64,000 bases of DNA, taken from NCBI RefSeq assembly GCF_020085105.1, contig NC_058051.1:26648955-26712954 (forward strand), in the 5' to 3' direction. A program made the translations under genes and the position numbers. The DNA is from Siniperca chuatsi. Its lineage: Eukaryota; Chordata; Actinopteri; Centrarchiformes; Sinipercidae. Below, piece by piece: positions 50,001-61,400 of the stretch (its first letter is position 1; each line of letters begins with the position of its first letter). The notes beneath the pieces are model-generated. The model saw only the letters and a list, made by a program, of their open reading frames with translations. It was not told where the DNA came from and did no database searches.

Positions 50001-52557
50001 ATTTATTTACTTATCAATTAATCAAATCCAGGGGTTTTCAAAGACTGACATTCTGTGACATTCTGAGCCTTAGTAATGTTAAAAAATATATTAACTGCAA
50101 CACGAAAAGAGTTAATGTTAATGGATTTTGTCACTCCTATTATTAGACCAGGAAGGATAGTTGTCACCTTGCGTCCTGAAGGTTTTGCCACAGAGATGAC
50201 ATTGGTATGGCCTCTCACCACTGTGTATACGCAGATGCATGTTTAGGTTGTTCTTCTGGGAGAATGCATGGCCACATAAGTTACATACAAAAGGGCGTTC
50301 ATTTCTGTAAAGCAGAACAAAAGGACAAAACAATCTGCACAAATGCTATCACTCCAAATTTACTAGTACCCATATTATTTAAAAGGCACATTTTCCAGAG
50401 CTGTTAGCTCCCTCTAGTCTGATCAAAGCAGTACTATAGCAGATAAAAAGAAACATGTTCCACTACCTGTGAATGGCTTTGATATGCATCTGCAGGCCGT
50501 TTCGACTAGAGGCTCGATGGCCACACTCCTCACACACAAACGGCTTTTCGCCTCGATGTTTGGCTGCTTCATGCACACGCAGCTCTGTCCGAGTTAAGAA
50601 GGTTTTGGGGCACTGGGGACACTAAAAAGTAAAACATTGTTTTAACAGACTGACAACTAGAGGTGTATACCTTGGATGACTTTTAATGAAAAAATAAGGG
50701 CAACTGTGTGAAACCTAAAGTTTTGCAACACATTTTAAACCATGAAATCACTATTTACTGTAGACACATCACCAGTAAGTCAAAGTCTCATTGAAAGACA
50801 GTCAAGAAGACTTACTGCATGTGGTTTGGGATAACCATGGGCCTTCATCATGTGGATTGTCAAGTTTTTCTTGTACATAAACTGCTCCTGACATGTTGAA
50901 CACTGAAAAAAATGACACCATGTCAATTACTAATCCCTAATTTTAGATTTGATATAATTTATTATGTGCTATGTTCTGTGTTTATTAAGTGTAGGCTGTA
51001 CCTTGTGGGGCATATCTCCTGTGTGCGAGATAACGTGCAACCGTAGCTCTTCTTTTCCATTAAATGTCGAGGAGCATGTTAGGCAGGTGTATGTCTGTAA
51101 TTTTACCACAGCACAAACACTGATGTTAAACTTTTTAGGATCTTACTTGATATTGAAGACAGCTAACTGAATTGAACACAAAAGTTGCTTTCTCATAATT
51201 ATTTTTTTTTGCTCACCTGCACTCTGGCACAGTCTCTGATCTCATGTATCAAAAGATTCTCCTTCCTGAAGTACCTCTTTCCACATTTTAGGCAACCAAA
51301 GGGCCTCTCCCCTGTATGCCGCCTATGAAAAAGACACATTAGTGGCTATTCTTTCAACAGTAATTTGAAAGAAAAATACTGAAGACGTATATACCTGTTG
51401 TGGACTTTGAGGTAGTATTTGCTCTTGAAGGATTTGTCACAGATGGGACACTGCACAGAGTCCTTCTTGGAGTCTTCTTCTAGAGCCTCACCATTCTCGT
51501 TTTCGTCTGTTTTACTCTGGGCCTTGCGCTTCCGTGCTGTTGATGTGGATGGGGCTAAGGAACTGGGCTCGGCAATGGGCACGTACTCCTCATCTGTGTC
51601 TTCAGTGATCCCCTCAAAATCCCCCACATCATCATCTTCTTCTACTTCCTCAATTCCCTGGCTAACACCATTGTCATTTACGTCAATCTGCAAGTCAGTT
51701 ACCTGCAAATAGCACAAGTGTAACAATAACCACCATATTCATCTTTAAAATCACCAATATCATTATTTGTACTTGCAGTTATATGTAGTAGAAAATGCCC
51801 AATCACTGTAATACTTTTTCATACATATGCTCATGTATACTACCTCAGGTTCAACAGTTGGCTGATCTGGGTTTTGGTTCTCCACAACATCATCACCACT
51901 TTCTCTCTCCATGGGAATAAGTGGAGCCCTCTTGCTGGCTTTCTCAGGGGCTGTAAAATCAGTGGTGGGGCTCTCATCTGTCACCAGTCGCCTGGGGCCC
52001 TTCACTACACGACCAGAGCGGGTGGTGGTGGTAGTGGTGGTGGTGGCCATGCTAAAATTGGCTTTGGCAGCATCAAAGCTGGACTCATCTTTTGTGATTG
52101 CAAGCAAGTTCTCTTCTTTGACTGAACAAGGAAGAGTTGTATCCGATGTGGACTTTCTAGGTCTGCCTCTTTTACGTTTTAAAGGAACAGGATCCACAGA
52201 GGTTTCCTTGAACTGCTGACAGAGTGCAAGTGCTTCTGGTACACACAGGCTGGCTGCTGCATTCTGCACCTTGTCCAGGTTGTCTGGATCCAACTTCAGC
52301 TCTCCGGTGTAGACAAAGTTCAGGAGCAGCTCCAGGCCGTCACTGGGGCACTCCTGAAGGCAGAACTCCATGCATGGGGCAGTGGGCATGTTGGACTGTT
52401 GGAACAGTTCACTGAAACAGGCAAGGATGTTGCGATGGGCCAGGTAGACCACCCCACCTCCCACATTCAACACTGCATCACAGAATCTCCCTACTGCCCT
52501 CTGTTGGTTCAGGGAGGACAGGACATGCTGTGCATGGTTGCTCTCTACTGCAGGCAT
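47069..52557 (-). CDS. zbtb48: Zinc finger and BTB domain protein 48 (TZAP)
   Basis: ZBTB48/TZAP binds TTAGGG telomere repeats through its zinc fingers, trims long telomeres and regulates some promoters. Ten coding exons on the minus strand are 52,557-51,844, 51,702-51,395, 51,322-51,217, 51,094-51,002, 50,902-50,816, 50,621-50,467, 50,304-50,168, 49,833-49,669, 49,526-49,438 and 47,497-47,069. They join in frame to 760 aa (human about 688). The BTB domain is at about residues 10-115. An AT-hook-like KRKRGRPRK is at 127-135, followed by a Thr8 run and an acidic linker. Eleven C2H2-type fingers follow, starting [18 protein letters not shown]; finger 2 ends in Cys (HEIRDC). The last finger is followed by the basic arm [12 protein letters not shown] needed for telomere binding in the human protein. 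The start chosen ([10 protein letters not shown]) aligns with the human start. The last intron hosts four tRNA genes on the opposite strand. Confidence 0.96.
47747..47819 (+). tRNA. tRNA-Arg (anticodon CCT), copy A
   Basis: A 73-nt cloverleaf: acceptor GCCTCAG/CTGAGGT (with the G1-U72 wobble that I recall in vertebrate Arg-CCT tRNAs), D stem GCCT/AGGC, anticodon stem CTGGC/GCCAG with loop CTCCTAA (anticodon 47,780-47,782, reads AGG), 5-nt variable loop, and T arm with TTCGAGT. A box TGGCCTAATGG and B box GGTTCGAGTCC are present. There is no T-run after it: the iMet gene begins 3 nt later, so it lacks its own terminator. No intron. Confidence 0.97.
47823..47894 (+). tRNA. Initiator tRNA-Met (CAT), copy A
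   Basis: A 72-nt sequence identical, as far as I recall it, to vertebrate initiator tRNA-Met. Initiator hallmarks are the A1-U72 pair, three G-C pairs in the anticodon stem (CTGGG/CCCAG), C33 in loop CCCATAA (anticodon 47,855-47,857), and ATCGAAA instead of TTCGAAA in the T loop. It delivers the first methionine to the 40S ribosome. It follows tRNA-Arg after the spacer TGT. Confidence 0.98.
47904..47908 (+). terminator. RNA polymerase III T5 terminator, copy A
   Basis: Five T residues 10 nt after the iMet end. It is the first T-run of four or more downstream of the tRNA-Arg start, so it must end transcription for both tRNAs. Confidence 0.85.
47985..48075 (-). repeat. 'gctgcaact' repeat fragment
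   Basis: TTTTATAGACCAAACAATTAG through TCGTTAGTTGCAGCTCTAG, the reverse end of the family at 35,733. It lies in zbtb48's last intron between the two tRNA cassettes. Confidence 0.8.
48241..48520 (+). repeat. 'ggggaactccac' dispersed repeat
   Basis: Starts AAAGGGGAACTCCACTGATG and includes CCAGAGGGAGCTGTG and CTGTAGCCCACCATTC, words I know from abundant fish MITE/SINE-like repeats. It lies between the tRNA cassettes. Boundaries are approximate. Confidence 0.55.
48700..48850 (-). repeat. 'gctgcaact' repeat fragment
   Basis: Contains AATATCTTGGGGTTTTGGAC, GTTGGTCAAACAACACAAGAC and GTTTTATAGACCAAACAATAAG, matching the middle and right part of the family. It ends about 50 bp before tRNA cassette copy B. 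Confidence 0.7.
49032..49104 (+). tRNA. tRNA-Arg (anticodon CCT), copy B
   Basis: Identical to copy A over all 73 nt (anticodon 49,065-49,067). It too has no terminator before the downstream iMet gene. Confidence 0.97.
49108..49179 (+). tRNA. Initiator tRNA-Met (CAT), copy B
   Basis: Identical to copy A over all 72 nt (anticodon 49,140-49,142), again after a 3-nt TGT spacer. Confidence 0.98.
49189..49193 (+). terminator. RNA polymerase III T5 terminator, copy B
   Basis: Five T residues 10 nt after the iMet end, identical in position to copy A. Confidence 0.85.
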
Positions 52558-52721
52558 CCCTCGGGTTTCACTGTAGACTGCTGCTGCATGAGACAGAGAC
52601 ATTAAACTGTATGTATATAAAGAATTTATTCCAGAACCCTTTGCACTCCTATGGACCACTGCACTATTTGTAACCTTGAATACACTGTTTACAGTAACAG
52701 TTTGACAATGTATATAGACGA

Positions 52722-53060
52722 AGGCTGCAACTAATGATTATTATTATCATCGATTAATCTGCTGATTATTCTCTCAATGAATCCATTAGTCTATAAAATG
52801 TCAAAAAATAGTGGAAAATTATTTCCCAGAGCCCAAGTTAACATCTTATGATTCCTTGATTTATCAGTTCAAACCCCAAACATGTTCAGTTTACCACCAC
52901 GTATGTCAAAGAGAGGCAGCAAATTCTCACATTTGAGAAGCTAAAGTTTAAAAAATGTTTGGTATTTCTGATCAAAATAAATGTAGCAAATGACAATTAT
53001 CAAAATAGTTGCTGATTAATTTTCTGTCAATCGACTAATCGTTTGTGGTACATTGTTGTT
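52722..53060 (+). repeat. 'gctgcaact' dispersed repeat
   Basis: Starts AAGGCTGCAACTAATGATTA and includes ATTAGTCTATAAAATGTC, AACATGTTCAGTTTAC and AATTTTCTGTCAATCGACTAAT. It lies in the zbtb48 5' intron, directly left of the long-TIR transposon. Confidence 0.85.
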
Positions 53061-53090
53061 TATACAAATGTATATAATGCATACATATAT

Positions 53091-53918
53091 TACGGAGCCC
53101 CCTAAATGTCACGGCAAGAATTATTTTGAGGACTACTTTTGCATTCCAAATATGTTTTGCGTTCCCTCGCAATTCAATTTTCGTTCTTCTTCCATTCCTT
53201 CTGAGCCGTATGTCTATTTGTAATGGAAGTTAGTGTGGGGATTCTCAAGTTACTGCATTTAGCGTTGTTTATGGACACCTCACCTTATATGATGCCCATA
53301 AGGAACATCAATTATTGCTCCACACTTATAGCAACAGGCCTTCTACCAAAACCTGTTTCAGCATTGAAGGTTACTTTGTTTTGTACAGAGGACCCTGTGC
53401 AAAAACGCAAAAAGCTTTCAAACGTGCGTTGGTCTGCATTCCTGATGTTTCTCTGCAAGTGGTTCAATGCTGTCTGCTCTGTGACAGAACCACAGACTCT
53501 GTTTGCAGCATTTCAGTTACCTTCTTGTTTTGTTTTTTTACTCATACAAATACAGCACATTGGCTTTTTGAGGTAGATTCAACTGCACATCTGTAATTCC
53601 ACCTCTGGAGATGTCTCCTTTTCCTCAGTGAAACCCCTCTGGGGTCCAGTACAGTACAGAGTACAATAACTGTTCACTGATGAAACCAACAGCAACCTGC
53701 AGATTGGTTTACTTTCCCTAATTACATAACAATGCATGCGTATTGAGCAGTAGCACTATAGCAGCATACTTAATGCCCAGTTCAAAGTAAAATTCAATGA
53801 GCTGATATACTGGAGCGGAAATAGACATATGGCTCAGAAGGAATGGGAAAAGTATTGCGAGGGAATGCAAAAGTAGTCCTCAAAACATTTCTCGCCGTGA
53901 CCTTTAGGGGCCTCCGTA
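53091..53918. mobile_element. DNA transposon with about 100-130 bp inverted termini
   Basis: The left arm starts TACGGAGCCCCCTAAATGTC (53,091 to about 53,218). The right arm is its reverse complement with a few differences and one deletion (about 53,819-53,918, ending CCTCCGTA). Flanks are ATATAT and ATATAC, so the target duplication is TA or a few AT bases. The interior has an open frame of 117 codons at 53,223-53,576 that I do not recognise as a transposase, so the copy is probably non-autonomous. It sits in the zbtb48 5' intron. Confidence 0.85.
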
Positions 53919-54700
53919 ATATACACATAATCGACTAATTGTTTAAGTCATTTTTTTTTAGCAAAAATAGCAAAAAATACTGGTCCCAACTTCTCAACTG
54001 TGAGGATTTGCAGCTTTAATTTGACAGACGCCACATTGGAGCTCTAGGAGATTGTGGTGAGCATGTTTCACCATTTCCTGACATTTTCTGGCCAAAACAT
54101 TTTTTTGTTTGTAAGTACACAGAGCCAGTGGAAACCAGAGAGGCACATTCGTTGTATGTCCAAACATACTGGGCCAATAAAGCTTATTCTGATAATTTCA
54201 CAGCTATGAGGCTGCAAATAGTTTCCAGAGTTAATTTGAAATTGCACAACATGGAACATAGCATATCTGAAAATTTAACATTTTTAAAAGGTGTTGATTG
54301 AGAGCTTGATATCACTTGCATCAGGTTAAGTCATCCACTTCTTACAAACTTAGCTAAATGAATTACATTTGTGTCAATGATAGCTACCACATTAAAATTT
54401 GTTTATTATTAAAATAAAGACTGAACACTTTCTAGTATATTTTCCTGGAATTATCATATTTCTACTGTTGAGACTGCTTTTCTTAAAATTATTGGAAACC
54501 CCTGGCTACCTACGCAGCTCGACGTTTATTTCCTAGCACATATTTTAAGACGCTCCCTTAGCATGGTACGCACCCGACAGCTGCATTTTGAGACTCACAT
54601 CTGTAGTATCGATGAAAACTGATTGTTTGCTCTTATTTGTTGAGGAGCTGCACCCGCTTCGGGTGTACTGTAAAATGAAAACGTAGCAAAGCCGCTGCAT
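53919..54700. other. zbtb48 5' intron sequence
   Basis: Begins with another piece of 'gctgcaact'-type sequence (TCGACTAATTGTTTAAG, then TTCTCAACTGTGAGGATTTG). The remainder is AT-rich without exons. Confidence 0.5.
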
Positions 54701-55160
54701 GCACCTTCTTTTCGTTTCATGTAGGCCCCTAAAAACTGCAAAAGGAAGAGGATGTGACGCTATTTACGCAAGCGAACTCCGGGAAAAACGTGTGTTGTCC
54801 ATTATTAAACATTAACATGCACAACAGTAACAATAAAATCGCTACAAATAAAATTATTATTTGAGGCTAGATTGCATTTTCTTAATTTTTATCTTCGTGT
54901 GTATACGCTAAAACAGTGTAATAGGTTTGTAGAATAACTTCGTGTTAAATAATAACACTCCGGGTTAAACCATAGTCGACCATCTCGAAGCGGCGTCTGT
55001 TTGTGGATCACACATGCAAGCTAGCCTAGTAGCACTGTTGTAGTAACAGTTGGCCAGCTCCTTGGTTTCATTTTAGCCCATTATAAACGCTGTATGTTTA
55101 ATAAAATCTTTAAGAGCCATCTCTACAGTTCTGCATTGTTTTTTCACAAGCGGGGGGTAA
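54700..55160. promoter_or_regulatory. Divergent zbtb48/nol9 promoter region
   Basis: This is the space between the likely first exons of zbtb48 (minus) and nol9 (plus). It has locally raised CpG content (GCGAACTCCGGG, TCGAAGCGGCG). Minus-strand CCTCTTCC at about 54,745 is an ETS-type element common in housekeeping bidirectional promoters. A likely zbtb48 first-exon donor is CAAAAGAAG|GTGCAT equivalent at 54,705 (context AAGAAG|GTGCAT). Start sites are inferred only. Confidence 0.45.
55080..55156 (+). other. nol9: Candidate nol9 non-coding first exon
   Basis: It ends at a strong donor, CGGGGG|GTAAGT (55,157), and would join the acceptor CTTTGCAG at 55,608 that begins the first coding exon. 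It contains an ATG at 55,094 whose frame stays open through the donor and runs on in exon 2 to a stop at 55,696-55,698, overlapping the nol9 start codon out of frame. The 5' limit is not determined. Confidence 0.5.
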
Positions 55161-55669
55161 GTTTTCTCCATGTGAATGCAACAGCATTAGCTAGCAGTTA
55201 GCTGTTAGTTATTTTAGAGCTATGATAAGTGACATTAGCCCTGGTAACTTCACGTCAAGTTTAAAAATCACGTTGCATGTATTGTCTGACAGCTGGTTCC
55301 TCTTTGTATTGTTTATATGTATACATATGTATTACTCAGCATCACATGTTGATGAGAAACTAACGTAAAATAAATATATAGCTAAGCTAGCTCGTTATAC
55401 ATCGTAGCATTGTTAGCTTAGCTTTCAACTGCTATCGAATTGACTTGCTGCAAAATCAAGCTAGCTATGGCTAATGTGTTTTTATAATAAATAATGTTAT
55501 CGCTGACGTTAGTGAATGGTAATGTATGTCCATTCTTTGTTCGCGGAGCTAACTGCGTGATGACACCTGTCCTTTTACATGCTAATCTTCTAGCCTCTGT
55601 CTTTGCAGGCTCCCCCTTTTGTTTTTCATCGGCACCCACATGAATATTTGTTGATCAAGTTACAGAAAC

Positions 55670-58391
55670 ATGAAGGTGAACAAACCCGCACAGGTTAAGG
55701 GCCATGCTAAATCTCAGAAATGGAAGGATGTGAGGGGCAAACGGTGCAGGCCTCCTATAAGATCCTCAGAGCTCAACTCTAGTCCTGTCATGGCCAAGGT
55801 GATAAAGGAGCACCAGGCTTCTGTGAAGAAAAAGCCCACCGTAAAGAGACTGAAGAGTAAGGCAAAGTCTGTCTCTGACTCCAAGAAAAACACTGCTCAG
55901 TCTGGAGTGAAGAAATCTCACACTCAGACTAATGGAGGTTCAGCGTTTACAATGGACAACGAGTCAGAGGACTCACAAGACTGGAAGGAGTATTCTCAGT
56001 CATTTAATGGGAACGGTGTGAAGACCTCAGGTGACATGGAAGATGTAAGGCCAAGTAGACTGGAGGGAGAGTCTCTCCATCACTGTGCAGAGAGAGATGA
56101 TCGACAAAACCACGCAGTAGTTGTCATGCAGAAGGAGCAGGTATGCCTCAGGATATTTTAGTAAAGATGTGGCAACAATTAAGATATATTTTATCTGTTT
56201 TAGTCAATTTCTATGACTGAGCATTACATTACTCCCCTGCAGACCCTGTGTTTCCGTGGGAAGTGCTCTTTGACCTGTCTGTATGGTCGGGTAGAAGTGA
56301 TGGGGTTCACCATTGAAGAAGGCCAGCAGTCATATCCACTGTTCTCCCCAGCCTCACATTGTCCACTGACCATTAGAGCACTGGAAAGCTCTGATCACAC
56401 CAGAGATGACAGAACGGAGGCTTCACCCATCCTCCGAAAGTATCTGCCATCAGGTAAACACATTAGCAGCTCACCTGCTATGTTGTAAGAGAGTGACATA
56501 ATTATTGTATATTCTTTTTTGCATATTTGATATTAGGAGTTGTTATTTGGTGACACAATACTGAGCTGCGTATTAGGAAATGATTGTACTGAGTGTATTA
56601 TTTTATGGGCTATATTTTTCTGTCCTTAAACCCCTTTTGAATGTGCGTTTTGCAGCATCACGGAAGAAGCTGCTAAAAAGGATTATGTCAAACTCATCCA
56701 TCATCCTACTGGAGCCCATGGAGACGCCTCTGACACGGTTTCTGTCAAGCTTCACAGATCTCAGTGAATTGTTTAGCCCCCCGATGGTAAGTTGACTGAT
56801 ATTTGTACATTAAGCTACTGTCAGTATTCACCTAATCACAAGAAGTTAAACTACATTGAATTTGAAATAGAACTAGAATCAGGAGATGATGAGAACATTA
56901 TCAGAATTCATGTATTGGTCAATGTTTAGTTAATTTTGAGAGTCTAACAGAAGCTTTTCCTCCCTGCTTGTTTGTAGAGTGAACTCATGTCAGCTGTTCT
57001 TGACACTCCACTCAATGGCTTGGGTATGATTCCCCTGGTCAGCACCATCGAGGGCCTGAAAATGCCAAAAAGCTACAGAGATGCTCTTAACACGGTGGTC
57101 AGCGCCTGCAGAGGTAAGCTCCTTTTGGACATGCACCTTGTTACGTAAATGTAATGGCAATTTTACATTACATTACAGTCGGTCTCATGTCTGCAAAAGG
57201 TTAAATGCACAGAGAGAAATTAAACACGTTTTCTTTTGCCTGATTAAGATCACTGTGATACACTTCTCAGAAAGCATGGGAGCAATTAGAAATTAAATGA
57301 TAGTCCAAATGTAACATCTTGTCACTTTATGCTTGTGTGCTGCCAGACATTATAAAATAGGCAGCAGAATTCAGTATCTAATACTGTAAAATGATCAAAT
57401 TGATGGGGCGACCCCATGGCTCAGAGGTTAAGATGCCGACCATGAATAGCAACGTCGACCTTTGTTGCATCTCTCTCTCTCTCGTTTCCTGTCATCTCTC
57501 CACTATCGCTATCTAATAAAGGCATTAAATACCCCCCAAAAAGATGAAATTGATGCTTTATTAGGAGATTCGCTGTGAGAAGCTGGGGTGAGTGTCCCTC
57601 ACGATGCTTAAAGTTCTCTTCATATCATTATGCCTTGTATATGGGATGCACGCTCTACCAGGTGAGCTACCGGGCCGCCCCATCGTTAAACCTTTTAACT
57701 CATCGCTGTTCTCAAGCGGTGACCCTGCTCCCTTTTGTTGACCACGTCCCAAATATCATGTGAGCATTGTGGTCGTTTCTGTGAGAGTCCTGTCATGTCT
57801 GAATAAAGCCATGTGTTTGAATGACAAAAGGCCATTACTTTTAACATATGGATGATGATAGCAATGTTATGTATTTCATGTGTTTATAATGGCAGTGCAA
57901 ACACAAACACTCATATTTGATCCCGTCCTGGCAAATTATTGGACACATGTCTTTCATTCATAGGGGACATGGATGGTTGTGCAGTTATCCTTGTATGTGG
58001 TACCAAGAATGTGGGCAAGTCAACATTTATCCGCATCCTCATCAATACCTTACTAAATCAGTAAGTTCTCATCCATATATATATTAAATATATACTAATT
58101 TTGTAATATTTTAATATTTTGTATGACCATATGACCTAGATTTGTATTCGTAGTGCATCCCTTTTAGTGCTGAAGTTGGTACTTGCATATTGTTATGATC
58201 CCTGTGTGCTATATCATTGGTTATACTCTATTATTCTGTCTCTTTATGTGTTTGTTGTAATATTACAATTTGCTGCATCCACTGATATAAAATTCTTCTA
58301 GAGGTCATTACAGTTAATCATGAGACGTTAAAGTAGTCAGTATGACATACAGGATGATAGTATGTTCTAATGTTTTTTGGCAGGAAACTAA

Positions 58392-58431
<40 letters not shown>

Positions 58432-61400
58432 CACTAGTAGTGTAGATTATTTGGAAGGTGACCTCGGTCAAACAGAGTTCACCCCTGCTGGCTGCCTGTC
58501 TTTGTCGACTGTCAGAGAACCACTTCTGGGTATGTATTTATCCTCTTGTTACTTCATCACCTCTTACACATCTTATTTAATCTGGGACCAATTTATTGCT
58601 TGATTCCATAGATTTTTCTCGGTTGTCAGTATGGTGTTTGGATTTATTGCATTGTTATGCACTCTGAACTCTTTTAAAATTTATATTTTGAACACACATG
58701 GTTCAAAGCATCCTTTTTAGTAGGTATTAATAAGTGTATTAAGTGCTAAAGGAATAGTTCAACATTATGGGAAATACGCTTATTCGCTTTCTTGCCGAGA
58801 AACGAGGGGAAATAACTATCCTTGCTCTGTCCAACCGTAACAAAATCTGCCTACCAGCACCTATAATGTTCACTAATTAACATGTTGTTATATGTTTGTT
58901 TAATCCATACAAATGTAACTTTTTACTGGTTATGTTTTTTGGCTGTAGCTTCGTATTTAGAGTGGGATCGATCTTCTCTCGACAAAAAGCGTATTTCCCA
59001 AAATGTCGAACTATTCCTTTAAGATTTATCTGAACAGTTTTTTCCATGTGTTACTCCTGTACTATTTGTGTAAAATGGGATAAGTAGACTGATGTTGAGT
59101 TATTTTTCAGGCCCTCCTTTCACACATCAGTGCACACCAGAGCACATGATCTACTATGGTCATTCGTCATGCGAGTTGGACTTAGACCGCTACCTGGAAT
59201 CCCTTAAGTCCTTGTGGCGTAGACGCTCCCAGACCAGAGAGACTCCCGTCATTATCAACACCATGGGCTGGGTCAAAGGTCAGCTCAGGCTACCCTCTGT
59301 GACAGCAGTGAAAGAATATGAAGAACTTTAATTATACTAATTGTAAACAGTGTCTGAACATGCGTTTGCCTGGGCTGTTCACAGGATTCGGATTTCAGGT
59401 GCTAGTGGACATGATCCGCTTCTTCCCAGTCTCACATGTCGTCCAGCTCGGTCATAGCGGTATCACGCAGTGTCCCGCCCTCACTCCAGAGTTTCTGAGG
59501 ACAGCACACGGCTGCCAGACGCACCCACCTGCCCAGACCGCCCTGGACGAGTTTACAGAGAGCCACAATACCCCCAGAAGTTACACTCACCTTATTGTCC
59601 AATCAGAGTTTCAAGGAGTGGGGCGCCAAGGAACAGCGTAAGTACACCACTATCAGCCTGTGTTGGCATTAACATATAAAAACTTTGTTTTTATTTTCAT
59701 TATTTGTGGGCGCATTGTATTTGACAGGAAACACCAGCGCACTAATGAGCACAGAGAGCTGTCACTGCTGGCCTACCTGAGTCAGCTGCAGTCTCCTGAC
59801 CCTGGACCAGTTAGACCTCTACACAGCCTCACCCCATACCAGGTACATGAGAATCATGATGCTGCAGTCGTATTCTTGATAGGAGTCCCAGTTTTTTATA
59901 TTTATTATTAGTACCTAGGAAAATTGTGGCCAGAATTTAAACTTTTTATGAATTGAAATTTACATGTTTAGAGTGGAAAAAAAGGTTTCTGCTCCCATTT
60001 AATAATCATTCTAATCTTCCCCAATGAAAATGCTAAATTACGAGTATAAACAGGTGTTAGAGGAAATAGTGACGCCTTGAAAGACTTCAAAAACACATGA
60101 TGTTGACATCACATTCTGTACCTGCTTGTCCCAGCATTTAAAGAAATAGTTAGGAAATATGCTTTTTCGCTAACTTAGTTGAGTTAGATGAGAAGATGGA
60201 AGATGACTCTCATGTCTGTATGCTAAATATGAAGCTGGAGACAGCAAGTGATTATCTTAGCTTGAATACTGGAAGCAGGGAAAGTCAGCTTGCCTGGGCG
60301 AGGCTCTGTCAGAAGTTTTAAAAAATTCACCTGCCAGCACCTGTACATTTTACTTGTCACTGCTCTCGGCTAAGAAATAGTTCCAGCATGTAACTCCCCG
60401 TAAAAACCACAAATTTTTACGAAAACATCTGAGAAATAACGTCTTAATAAGCAACTAACGATTCTCCCTCTGGCCCATAGGTGCCGCACACAGCGGTGGC
60501 TTTAGGTGTGATCCATTGCGAGGTAGTGCCCACTCACGTGTTTTATGCTGCCAATGCCAGTCTGGTGGGACTCTGCTGCCTGGGAGAGAAAGTAACAAGC
60601 AGGGGAGGCCCAGTCCTGCTGTCGCAGGCACCCATCTGCCCATGTGTGGGCTTCGGTGCGTATCCTGCCTGACCTTTTGTATGAATGGTCAAATTAAAAT
60701 GTAGTTTTAATCCTTTAACTGTTGCTTTTTTGTTGACTTTGTCTTTACTTCCTCATTGTTTGGGGTCCCACAGACCCCACTGCTGTATGTGTGAAAATAA
60801 TAATTGCAAAATTAACCTTTTTTTTCCTTTTTAAATTTTTTTTCTTCTAACCTTATGTCAGCATGTATAAAAATCGTGAAGTGGTAACCCTTTCCTTTGC
60901 CACAAATTCAGCTTGCACATTTGCTTAAGGTGGCTGTAATTACACCAAATAATCATGCATTGTATTTTATATGTTTATATAGGCTATGTGTGAACAAATG
61001 TATATTGAGTTTGTTTGCCAAAAAAATCATTCACAAAGAAATGTATAGTATGTTATTCTACATAGTGATGTTACTTACGTTTGGGATCAGTTAGATCTCA
61101 GAGAGGTCTAAATCCCTGTCAGATCTCTGAAGAACAAACTGTTATAAAACTCCATTAACAAAAATCAAAATCATGTTTATTTGCAATTCTATAAATCCTA
61201 ATTCTGATAAAATTAGCAAAAGTCAGGAAATATCAAGGTGATAAAACAATGTTAAGTATGATTAAAGAGGGCTTGGGATCTCCAAGAACCCCAAACAGAA
61301 CATTACAAGGTCCAACAACAAAGTTTTTTGCCACTGGCCCGATCGGGCAAGTGGGTCAACAATCTACTGGCCTGAACAAGATTTAGTTAGTTAATAACAA

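Noticed and set aside
51874..52605. Several plus-strand frames
   Set aside because: Antisense shadows of zbtb48's large first coding exon.
53223..53576. 117-codon frame inside the long-TIR transposon
   Set aside because: No transposase, nuclease or zinc-binding motif seen. Treated as part of a non-autonomous element and not as a gene.
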